Shown: piece by piece, positions 45,255 to 55,882 of the stretch
How the letters are laid out: every line of letters starts with the position of its first letter
Position numbering within the stretch: position 1 is the first letter of the stretch
Assembly (NCBI GenBank): GCA_012932865.1
Contig: SAXG01000075.1
Span: forward strand, 1 to 64,000
From: Amylostereum areolatum
Lineage: Eukaryota > Basidiomycota > Agaricomycetes > Russulales > Stereaceae
DNA: 64,000 nucleotides
Reading direction: 5' to 3'
Translations under genes and position numbers: made by a program
The notes under the pieces: model-generated
The model's database searches: none
What the model was told of the DNA's origin: nothing
Seen by the model: only the letters and a program-made list of their open reading frames with translations

Positions 45255-48200
45255 ATGCTGCTTCACTGGGGCACTCTCGAGCCCGCGGGCCCGTCTCGTC
45301 TCGCCTCTCTTCGCTTTTCCTCCGCCGTGCGGGTCAGCGCCATTCGCGTCTTTCCCAAGGGCGCACAGCCTTTCGCGCAAGAGCCTCATGTCCTCGCGTA
45401 AGTCCCCTTTGCCAATGCTCGGTGACGGAGATCCGTGTGGTTCGCAGAAGGCGGTGGATGGTCGGCGAGTGCTGCGCGATCGGCGACGGAGGGACGCGCG
45501 GGCATGGGCATCGGTGTTGCGTTTCGGAGGTCGGTGTTGGTGCAGCTGGAGGAATCGAACAGGACCTCGTTTCCTGCGAACTCCTTCAAGGACGTTTGTG
45601 CGGGCCTCGGTGCGCAGTAATCTCGTTTTACCGAGGATGAATCCGGGTACGCCTTACCCACTGGCATGCACGCGGCCTGGGGTACACGCTCGACGCAGGG
45701 CTTAACACAATGCGCGTAGGCTTGTCACCGGCACAGATGCACCTCATATACCCTTTGCACGGTCGATGGCCTTTTATTTCCTGTTTACTTGAGGGGAACG
45801 TTGATGGCTAGGCTTTGCCCTCGGTATGCGCCGCGTTCGGCGCGCGCAAACCCGCATATATGCGCCAACGTGCTTCACCGTTCCCGTGCTCGCGATCGCT
45901 CAACGTCCATTTAGACTCCCAGCTGATCCCTGAACTCCTCAAGGGAAACCGAACCCGAATCCTTTGTCCTCGACGTCTTCTTCAATGCCCAACCCACCCC
46001 CGCCGCCGACGCCAAGGGCAAACACAAGGCGACGAACGCCCTCGTTCCAACCTCCCTCGCCTACGCGGGCGCCGCGGCCGAGTACGAGGTCGACATGAGC
46101 AGCGAGGTGCGGCACATACATCCCCTTTGCACGGCGCCGGCGCTCATTCCACCAGTGGGCGACGCGTCTCATGATCGTGCGGGGCAACTTCTCCAAGGTG
46201 TCCCTCGCGATCTACGGCGAACTCGCCATCGAAAACCCGATTCTGGCCACCACCTACACCCCGCGCCCCCTCCAGCCCATCGTCTCCACCCCGTTGTCGT
46301 CGGCCATCGACCCCGCCAACGCGCACGACCCCACCGGGCTCGCGCGCTCCCTCCTCAACCTCATCCCGGACGCGCCGCCCTTCGAGCTCGTCGTCCGCCT
46401 GATGTTCTGCCTCAAGCCCCCGGGCGAAGACTGGGACCTTCCGGGCTTTCCGTACCTCCACCCGGATCTCGACGAGCAGACCGACGACGACTTCGACCTG
46501 GAAGCCGCCGTGCGTCTGACCACGCAGCCCTTCGCGGACGACGCGGCGTACGAGGTCGTGCAGCGGTTCGCGGATCGGGTCGCGGACGCGCTCGGTCCCA
46601 AGGTGCGTTTCGGGGCACGGCTGTGGCGGGTTTCGCGCTGAGACCGGCTTTTTTTGTCAGTCTAGCGACCAGGCGTACGAGATCGCGAGCATCCTCATGC
46701 ATTCCGCCGCCCAACGTCCCGACATGGCCCGTCTTCTCATGGTGCGCGTGTCCGCGCTCGACGCGCATTCTTCCTCTGACCGACGTGTGCAGGACCGGCT
46801 CGACCTTCGCGTGATCTTCGACGCGTCCGTGCTGGACGAGGACGCGCTCGAGCAGCTCCTGGTGGCCGCTTCCAACCCCGACATCGCCCGCCACCTCACG
46901 GACCTCAAGTTTCCCGAGCTCCTGCAGTCTATGCAGCACAACGCTTCGTTCCCTCGCGGGCTTCAGCATGCAGCTCAAAGGCTTCACGAACGCCTCCAGG
47001 GGTGGACCGCTCTTGGCGACGCTCTGTGGAACACGCAAGCCCAGTTTCCCGTTGCGCGGGCATTCTTGCATACGGCCGGTGCCGACGAACCCTCGTTTGG
47101 AGTCCTGCTGCACGCGCTGGTCGCGCATTCGGACGTCGTCACGCGTTTGGCGGAAAACCCCGTCCTGGCGGATACACCTTTGGTCGCGGAGGATGAAGCT
47201 GGGAGCACATCGCAGGACGAATTTATCGCGTTTCTCCGGGCGTGGGTTGGTGTCGCGAGCGTGCTGGCGGTGTATGCTTGGGCGGATAGCGTTCCCAATG
47301 AACGTTGTCGGGAGCGGGCGCTGGGTATATTGAGTCTGTGGCAAGATGTGAAGGGCTATCGCGAGGTAACTTGGTCCACGTCCTATCCATCAACCACGCG
47401 CTGAGTCGATCTCTGTAGATTGTCAACCATCTCATGCTGTCGCGGCAGATGGTGTTCCGGTTGGAGTGCATGATGGACGACGCGGAACCCACGCGATCGG
47501 GGTTTCATGCCGAGCGCATATTGCTCGCGCTGTCCCGTGTACCCGCATCCTTCCTCTCCGGTCCTTTCTCAGGCGCCCTCCTTGCGCTCCACTCCGGCCT
47601 GTCAGTCATCGACGAAGATGAACGCCACGAGCTGCGCTCCGTCGCGGCCCTAGCTAACGAAGGTATCCCAGGCGCACTGCACGAATTAATCCAGCCTCTC
47701 GTACCCCCTCTCGGTGCGCGCCAGGTTCTCAAAACCCGCATTGCCCTCGCAGTGGTGGTCCACGAACTGCAGGAGGACGAAGACGGCGAATGGCACACGC
47801 TCAAGGCATTGTGGGCCGAGCGCGGCCACGGCCTTACCATCCATTTGGTGGACACCCTCACGGCGTATGTCGCGGATGTCCAAGCCCATTTCACCCTCGC
47901 CGTACCCCAGCGCACCACCCAGGAGCTCCTCGCCAACCTCTTCCACACCACGAAAGAGCTCCTTTCCCTCCTCCAACGGCTGGTGCCTCTCTACCCACTC
48001 CCAGGGAGACAGCTCCGCGCCCTTGTCACCACCGTGGCGGACCTCTTCGCCTGCACGGACGCCGCGGATATGCTTTTCACGCAGGAAGGCGCAGCCTCGA
48101 GCGCTGCCCAACGCGCGCGCCACGCCTGCATCGAGCTCGCGCGCCTGCTCGCCTCCCCCGAATGCGCCAGCGGCGAGGCGACGCTCCGCACGCTCCTCCG

Positions 48201-49687
48201 ACACGGTCTGCACGCGCACGGCGCGGACCCCGCGCACCACGCGCTGCAGGTGCTCAGCCTGATCGACCACCTGCTCCCGATGCCGCGCGACGCGATGGTC
48301 GACGACGCCCCGGACGCGGATTGGGTCCCCGCCGCGCTCCCGCGCGTGCTCGCGGGCCTCACGGCGTTTTACCGCCTTCTCGACCCGCAGAACAGGGTGC
48401 ACCTCCTGCGGCGCTTGGCCGACTTGGACGAGGGCGTGGTGGGCATTGGGGAGTGGCTCGTGAGGGACGAGCTCAAGCAGCTGCAGGCGGTGGTGGGTGT
48501 GTTGGGCGCGGGAGGGAGCGAGGCGTTGACGACGGTGCGGAGGTATCAGGTCGCGTGCGCGTTCCTGGTCCTGCAGGACCTGCTGAGCAGCCCGTCTACG
48601 TCGTCGATGCGGCTGGCGGAGTATGTGGGGTCGGACACCGATGCGGCAGCGGTGCTCACGGCAGCGGTGACGACGCTCCTGGCGAAGCGACTGTTTTCGA
48701 CGGTGCTGCTGGACGTGGCGGAGTACGTCCTGCCCACGGCGTCGCACGCGGGCCTTCGGTTCACGCTTGGCCTCGCATTCTTGCGAGGGATGCAGCATCG
48801 CGACGAGGCGTCCTCCGCTCTCAACATGGTCGCGCTGCTCGCCAACGCCGCCGCGGCATTCAAGGGCATCCCGGTCAAGCACATCGATCCCGGAAGGATA
48901 GGCAGCGAGCTGAGCGAAGTCCTACTCTTCCTCACCGTCTCGCGCGAGGCGATCACCGCGGACCAGGCCGAGGGCGTGCTCTCCGTGCTCGACTGGCTGC
49001 TCCAGCAGTCGCACGCGGGACTTCCGCAACTGTCCACCCTGCCCGGCATCTCCCAAGACACGCTCAACACCCTCTGCGACCGTCTTGCCGACGCCCTCCC
49101 CGCGGAGCGTGCGGACGCCCTCGAACTTCTCCGCGCGACGCTCTCCGCGCCCGCGGACGACGTGCCGCTGCTCCCGTCCGCGCTCCTGCCCACGACGCTC
49201 AAGCTCTCCCTCGGCACGCTCAACGCGCTCCTGCGCCCCGCCCTCGAGGCGCCGTCGACGCCGAAACGCAAGACGCCGCCGCACGCGCAGAACGTGCTGA
49301 GCATGGCGACGACGTCGCCGCCGACGGCGCTGCTGCGCAGCCCGGCGGTGACGGGCCTGACGAAGACGTATGTGTCGAACGATTTCAGGGTGTTGCGGCA
49401 GGGCCCCGGGGGGAGCGCGAGGGTGAACACGAGCCGGCTGCCGAGCACGCATGTGGATGTGAGTCTGCGTTTCGTCCCCGTCCTTCGATTCGTCGGTCGT
49501 GGTCTCTGTGGTCCAAGTATTGTGTGCTGATTGTATTTTCCGTGTCTGGCAGGAGTTTGAGATGGCGTCTGTTTCGCCGCAGCTGCTGACGGGTGGGCTG
49601 CCGGGGCTGCCGCCGCATCCGTTCGGCGAAGGGCATGGACATGGACATGGGTTTGCAGGGCTGGGTGCGCCATTCGGAGGTGCTTGA
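45255..49687 (+). CDS. Virilizer-like protein (VIR N-terminal domain)
   Basis: Seven exons: 45255-45397, 45944-46106, 46156-46602, 46661-46741, 46793-47365, 47419-49458 and 49553-49687, 1193 residues. The N-terminus LLHWGTLEPAGPSRLASLRF, VSAIRVFPKGAQPFAQEP, ETEPESFVLDVFFNAQPT, WATRLMIVRGNFSKVSLAIY matches the Virilizer N-terminal domain as I know it from basidiomycete proteins. The long remainder is all-helical and repeat-like (HEAT-type scaffold), ending in GHGHGHGFAGLG. Virilizer is a scaffold of the m6A mRNA methyltransferase complex; a role in RNA methylation or splicing is inferred from family only. Intron 1 is unusually long here (546 nt) but gives exact continuity (HVLA-ETEPESF). Very GC-rich coding sequence leaves other frames open by chance. 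Confidence 0.75.
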
Positions 49688-50210
49688 ACGGACGGTTGAT
49701 GTGGATCGAAGGGTTGACGGCGAATGCGTATAAGACCCTTAGGCGGAACTCGCGATCGCAAGTGAAGCCGCACGGTTGTATATATGTAATATGTTTGTTC
49801 GTAGGGGCGGAAGTACAAAGTGATCGCACGAGCTTTTATGCTTTACGAAAATGCTATTTGCGACCACTCTCAAGCCAATCCTAGCTATTGTGAGGTACGG
49901 TGACTCTATCTGCGTCTGTCTTAGAGAGGCCAACTCACCAAGAAACACTAGACAATATTAACCGTGAAAATGAAGGGACCCGGCGGCAGGCGGGGTTGTC
50001 CTTACAGGATTGTACTGTTGTTTTGGTATCGACTCGAGAGTTGTAGTTATGTTACAGTCCTGACACTTTCCGTGGTGTCATGAAATGGTAAGGTGGTACG
50101 ATACATTTGGCATGCCACTGCCAGGAGTCAGAGGCGGCGTGGTGAGTGATACATGGACAGCGAGTAGATGACGACAGCAGAGCAAACAAAACAAAGACAA
50201 TACACGCTAT
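49688..50210. other. Convergent intergenic region (Virilizer-like / kinase-like)
   Basis: 3' flanks of two convergent genes, AT-richer than the genes. No gene seen. Confidence 0.4.
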
Positions 50211-51537
50211 TTACGCGTCGGGGATAGCAGGAGTACGATGAAATATATACTGTACTGTGCGGCGCAGATGTGGCCAGACCTCACTCATGTGCCACAAGAA
50301 TGAATCGTCCTTGTAGGCGATGCGAGAGCGCAGTTTGAACGAGCTCAACGAGCTCCGAATCTTCTGAAAACGAGAGACGACTTCGTGCATCGTCGGACGC
50401 TTTTCGGGATCATTCTGGGTCATATCTGCGACGAGCTTCTTCATGAACCCGAATCCGCGACACTCCTATGCGAGCGCGTGAGAGGGCGACAGGATGGAGG
50501 GGTAGAGCTTACCCCGATGAAATCCTCTCGAACAAGGTTCCCAAGATAGTAGACATCGGTCGGGAATGGATCGCAAGGGACGCGGTCTTCGAAGGAGCCT
50601 GCGTGCTCCGGCGCGGATTTGTCTCCGCCTTTCAGCGGGAATTCGAGAGGTGGTCCATTGCCAGGCTCATACAGATGAGACAGCCCGAAGTCGACGAAGT
50701 AGTACCGTACAGGCTGTTCCGTGCGCCGACGAGACGGTGAGATTTTGCCTGTCCAGTCCCGACGCATTCTTGAATTTACAGGATGGGGAGGATGGGTATA
50801 CAATGCGGAAACATCCATCATGATATTGAACATGGTACAATCCCTGAGGTACAACGTCAGCATGAAACATGGTGATCCGTTGAGATTGACGTGCCGATGT
50901 GCAACATGATGTTCGTGCATGAATTGGATGCCCTGGAGACAGTCAACCGTAGAACAACGAGAGAGTAAGAGTATTCTTACCTCGAAGATCTGTGTGAAAA
51001 ATGCGACGGCTTCCCCTATGGTGGAAAACTGAGGGGTAAAATATGGCTGAAGATGGGGCATGATTACCCAAGCTTTGGTAGGTTTGTCGGGATGGTGAAG
51101 GACGTCTAGCACCGGCACGCAGTGGTTTCGTTGGTCAGAAGCGACGTCCTTTCCAGAGAAATATAGGCCTATTGCGAGTTCATTCGCTCTGAACTCGAGA
51201 TCAACTCTCTTGATGCTTACGAATGCCCCGTCCGACATGCGCGTCGCGTCGATAACCGTCCTGCCCTATCGTGCAATGAGTGGCAGCCCTGAAAGTGATA
51301 GCCTGGTCAACGTACTTTATTTGACCAGCCATCCTCAAAATGAACATAGTTCATGTCGGTATTTCCTGGAACCTTCCATGAGGGTACCCAGTCGGGTCGA
51401 TACCGGGGGCGGAGCATATAGCCACATTGCGCGAGCCAAGGCTGGTCTTCGACCCACTCCTTCTCAAATGAAGTAAGACCACCAGGATTTTCTCGCTGTC
51501 GACGACGAATGGCCTCAAAAAGAGACTCCGATTCCAT
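50211..51537 (-). CDS. Protein kinase-like protein K1 (GGDKSAPEH type)
   Basis: Five exons, 51537-51316, 51265-50981, 50932-50895, 50843-50513 and 50465-50211, 376 residues. Kinase landmarks: DATRMSDGAFVSIK (Lys93), an N-lobe without a clear glycine loop, HRDCTMFN (Asp183, Asn188), VDFG (Asp233), GGDKSAPEH, FPTDVYYLGNLVREDF, and KRPTMHEVVSRF near the end. This Agaricomycete group of small kinase-like proteins has no assigned substrate. HRD is obtained only if a 51-nt intron at 50894-50844 begins with GC instead of GT (CATCG|GCACGT ... CCTCAG|G). Its length and position match the GT-AG intron in K2. Without splicing, the frame stays open and inserts 17 residues in the catalytic loop. Confidence 0.78.
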
Positions 51538-52090
51538 AAGATGGCGCTAGGGATGTGGACGGGGAGTGAGATCTGGTGAGAAGGTATTAAAGGTAAGGGG
51601 AGAAGCAATATGGATGCAAAAAACCTCGAAGTCTTTTGATCATTTGGTGCTTGCCGGCCAATGCCGGCGTCCCTTGTTCTGCTCGGCGCTGAAGCTGAAG
51701 TTCTGCTTCCATTCCCTTCCTCTGATTCCCTATGCTCATCCATCTCACACGCGCATGGCATCATGACCCTGCATCGTATTGTCTGCGCATTGCTCTCCCA
51801 GCACCCAGGGCCACCCGAGGATAACGAGCATAGTCTTGGATACACCGTAAGAGTGACTTTTCTTTTGTTTGCAACCTCTTACGTGCAGTGTATGCTGGTT
51901 GGTCCTTGTTTTAGTTCGGCTGCATCCTTCAGCTTCGTATTCCGAGACGCTCTTTGGGAACAAAAACCTGGATCTCATGACAACTTGTGCGATGCTCGAT
52001 CTTCTTTCCGTGCTCATGCCATTTAATGACCCGGAGTTCTTCAGCACGATATATTGTCACACTTCACTCCACCCACCATCGCTACCTGCT
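51538..52090. other. Divergent intergenic region
   Basis: Promoters of K1 (minus) and the gene starting at 52091 (plus). No gene seen. Confidence 0.4.
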
Positions 52091-53034
52091 ATGGCCGAAA
52101 CCGCTGCTGCATCCATCGCGCTAGCCGCCGGGAAATATGGATGCAAGTTTTTCAAGTCCCGTACTACCACAGCCTTTGTGAAACGGGGCACTTCAGATAG
52201 AAGCAACATCTATCAAATGGTCATGGAGTACGGGCCCGAGTTCACCCCCAAGGAGATGGAAGAGACCTCGAGTTATCTAAATGAGTAAGCCTTTCATGAC
52301 CTTCGGTTCACTACTTGATATATTCTAAGAGCGGGCCATTAGACTGGAAGAGTGCAGACGTGACAAGTATACACGCAGTGAAGCGCAAGATTTTGCCAAA
52401 AAAGCGAAAGTCAAAATTACAGTAGGGACCATTCTACGTTCTGGCAACCAAAAGAAATACAGGCTCATTCTCCCTTCTGCATGCAGAGATTCTCGGAATT
52501 TGTCGAGGAGGAGAGAATGCGCGAGGTTACTAGGCTTGGGAGTCTTCATGTTGAAGGATACCGCTCGCACGGTAAGTTAGATACACCATCTCCGAGTCAT
52601 ATGCTCGATACCTAATTTAGTATGATCTAGAGGACCTGTATGATCCCCACCTGTTGTCGCCACCCAATTGCCACTCTCGATATTCCGAGCTCTCCGTTCC
52701 GTATGGATATACACAGAATTTAACACCTAGTTACCCACCACCACGGACCGTCTATCGTACGTTGTTTGTCCATGCTATCAACAAACGTGCCCGCTTATTA
52801 GGTAGTGATTTCTCTGTTTGTGAAAAGATCATGAACGGCCCTACGCTCAGGATCATCATCATTGTCATCATCAAGAGCACCAATCGTCGACACCCCGCCA
52901 CGCTCGGATGTATACTCCCGAACCAGTGTATGAATATGAGGACGAGCGGGAGCCCGAGTCTGAGCCAGAAGTGTATCCGTGTCGCTACCACTAGGACCAA
53001 TAGACCGTACTGTGTTGAAATGCGTATCAAATAG
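52091..53034 (+). CDS. Unrecognised helical protein, C-terminus uncertain
   Basis: Exons 52091-52284, 52343-52421, 52487-52571 and from 52631 join in phase and read MAETAAASIALAAGKYGCKF, YGPEFTPKEMEETSSYLNE, LEECRRDKYTRSEAQDFAKK, RFSEFVEEERMREVTRLGSL and EDLYDPHLLSPP. The first 120 residues look helical and charged, the rest disordered. The unspliced frame ends at 53034. Alternatively, a donor GTACGT near 52755 and an acceptor at about 52850 (ACGCTCAG) would give a shorter Ser-rich or acidic tail. I do not recognise a family. The gene separates K1 from F-box-NADAR copy C. Confidence 0.5.
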
Positions 53035-53041
53035 TGGAGAG

Positions 53042-55463
53042 TCATATGGCCTCCTGCCGTAACCTATGCCTTACTCTCATCAACGAGTCCCCCATCTCAT
53101 TCCTTTTCTCGGAACTCAAGAAACTCCTCAGATAAAATCCCCGACCAGAAGGGTTTTCGTATATGAGCTTCATGTTTCCGGTAAGGAGAAGCATCCGCCG
53201 CACGCCTTCGTGTTGAACGAACTTGAGATATTGTACCTCATCCGCCTGGCGTTCTTCGTCGTCAATCAACGCATGAAAATCATCAAAAAAATCCTAACCT
53301 TGTCTTGTGCGATTACCTCCCAATCCTCCTTGACTTCCCGCTTCTCCCGCGCACTTATCGTTTCCGCCTCACGGGCACCCTTGGCTTCCCGGATGGACTC
53401 TGATATGTCCGGTCGATGTGGAAGAAACTTCATTGCTTCGAGTAGATGAGTACAGGTGGGGTACGACTTTCCGTCGTAGACAACGCTGAGCGGCGCCGAT
53501 CTCTCGAACGCTTCCGTGCCACTCTTACGAGCACCGAAGGTGAGGGGGGGCTCCACGGGAGAGGAAAGCGACGACACAATCACGTTCGAGTCTGATCTCC
53601 ATCGAAATTCTTCCACGACGTCGAGGAGGCGGACAATGAACGCATCCACCGGCGCTGCCTTGCGAATCAGCTCCTCCGGCTGCCCATCATCTTTGAGGTC
53701 TGGAACGAGCCTATCGATTTCCAGCGTGCGCAAGCGGAACCCTGCGACGGCACGCGACGATAGCATGTCATACACCAGGGTGGCAAGCGAGGCGGCTGGT
53801 TCACCGCTACTCGATAGAGAGGTGGTAAAATCGATGCGGGGAATGTGCAAAGTCTCCAGGAAGGGCCAAGTGGGACGGTCCGTCGACGAGACTGATGAGC
53901 CAATTTGCATGGTCTGACGCGCTTGGAGCAACCGTAAGCCTTGTCGGACGTCGTCTTCTTGGTGGAGATCGATCAAACGAACATTCGGAAACACGGTGAA
54001 AAGCTGTAGCCAGAGCGCGTCGCCGTGGTCGGGAGTCGGAAGTGATAAGGAAAGCGAGCGGACGTGGTCCAGATGGAACTCATCCGCGAGAAGGCTGCAG
54101 AGTCGCGCCAAATCTGTCGTGGAGAGATAACAAGTGCAATGAAGACTCTCCAGAATGTGATCCTTGATTCTGATGTGGAGCGTATCCCCGCGCCGAGCTG
54201 GAGTGAAGAGACTAAGGTGGGTTGGGCGGGAGGAGGGATTCGAAGCTTCGTTTGCGTCTTTCGGTGCCAACGCCTGGATGATCCTGGCAATGAGCTCGTA
54301 TTCAGATGGCTCGCTTCGAGAGAGGGTGTCCCCACTGTAACAGGTCAAATCCGCTCTACAGGAGGGAGCAAGACACAGGCACGATAAAATAGCCGGGATG
54401 TGGTCCAACGTCTTGTCCGTGATATCTATCTTCTCCAATAGGGGCAGGTGGACGAGCTGGCCTTCCTGGAATTCTGCGGAGGAGAGATAGGAAGTGATAC
54501 GGAGACGCCGGAGTTCCGGAGACGAACGCAGGCTCTCGAGAAGTGGTGTAAAGTTGGGAAGAAACTGCACAGCTCGATCACTGCCCCCCGCGGGACCTGT
54601 CCGTAATTCGAGGTCTTCTAGGGATCGCATATTCCATGGCTGGAAACAGCTCACGAGCGTGCATGCACGCAGCTGTGGCGCCACGATGGCGCGTCCCGTT
54701 CCGCGGAAGAACGGAGGCTCTTTGTCGAAGGCACAACCGTATTCGACAACCAGTTCCTCCAACGCAGGGAGCTCCTTCGAACACAATGCCTGAAACAACC
54801 TGGCGATACGAGCGTGTCTGTAGATCCAGACATCGAGCCTTTTAATCTGGTCGATGTGCTGGAGAATGAAGTCGAATCGGCGTTTTTCCTCTTTGTTTTC
54901 CTGGTGATCATAGTACTGAAGGGTAAGCGGCGCGGCCCCTGCCCGTTTCAGGATGATATCTTGCACGTATTCGTGTGCGAACGAGAAGACATGTTCGGCC
55001 CACGCCGTCGCATGGCCAAGAACGATCTCGCGCCATCGTGTGCACACATGGCTGGCGACGATCCACCGACGAGCTTTGGTCCTCGCAAGCTTGTTATCGT
55101 CCCCAGGCTTTAGTGCGTAGAGCGTCAAAATGTGGACCAGGATCTCGGCGGGAAGGAACGATATCGGGACGCAAGCGTTGCGCTGGGCGAAGACGATGGG
55201 CGCCATCTGCGCGAGCTGCTTTAACTCCTCGTCGAGATCTTTGGCCAGGGAGAAGCTCTTCGCTGACATGATCCCATCGTGTATGATGCTGTCTGTCTGG
55301 GAAAGACGCTCTTGGGCGAGACCGAACCACGATATCCGGCTACAAAATCTACGTGTATAAGAATCATCAGCAAGTTGCGTTAGGACGGTCGCACGCACGT
55401 CCTATTTTCGTTTGGCGACTTCGGGGAGCCGTATTGCGTCTCATTCGACGCGGCCAGATCCAT
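53042..55463 (-). CDS. F-box / LRR-like / NADAR-like fusion protein, copy C
   Basis: Three exons, 55463-55399, 55348-53299 and 53245-53042, 772 residues; introns are 50 and 53 nt at the same places as in copies A and B. Leader: CSRISWFGLAQERLSQTDSI, AKSFSLAKDLDEELKQLAQM. F-box: VPISFLPAEILVHILTLYAL, WIVASHVCTRWREIVLGHAT, WAEHVFSF. A Leu-rich middle follows. NADAR-like domain at about 640-770: YDGKSYPTCTHLLEAMKFLP, HRPDISESIREA, DWEVIAQDK-ADEVQYLKFVQHE, LLLTGNMKLIYENPSG, MGDSLMRVRHRLRQE. Thr655 replaces the motif Glu. The Asp...Trp loop is lost entirely (GRGFYLRSF). It lies tail to head with copy D, about 420 bp apart, suggesting tandem duplication. Confidence 0.87.
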
Positions 55464-55882
55464 GGCGAAAACGTTGGATGGACGAGGATTGAATATTGAA
55501 GCTATGAAGCTGGAGAGGTTCAGGAGAACGCGCGAGTGACACGAGCCCGGAGATAGCCGGTGCCGGTAAATCCTCCGAATCGGCAGAGAGCGGCAGAGCG
55601 GTTGAGGTGAACGGCGATGTACAAACTGGAACTCCCTTATTTTCGTTGGAGACATATACAGTATGTTTTACATCCCGCAAGGCAAGAGGATCGGAAGTAT
55701 GGGTAGAGGCGTGATAAATAGTACATGAACAACAGGTCAGCGACCGTAGCCAAAGCAAACCTACAGATAACCTACAGGCTACAGGTTAAGACGCGAGGAA
55801 ATGTACAGTGTTTATATGTACCGGACTGCGGTACGTGTCTATGACACCTCGAAAGAGACAGCTCAAGGCCCATGATTCGGTA
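55464..55882. other. Intergenic between copies C and D
   Basis: Promoter of copy C and 3' flank of copy D. No gene seen. Confidence 0.4.

Noticed and set aside
47790..49589. 599-codon + strand frame inside the Virilizer-like gene, plus long minus-strand frames (48882-47686, 49829-48546)
   Set aside because: High third-position GC opens all frames here. Their translations are Arg/Ala/Pro/His-rich without any domain, whereas the chosen frame joins in phase over seven exons.
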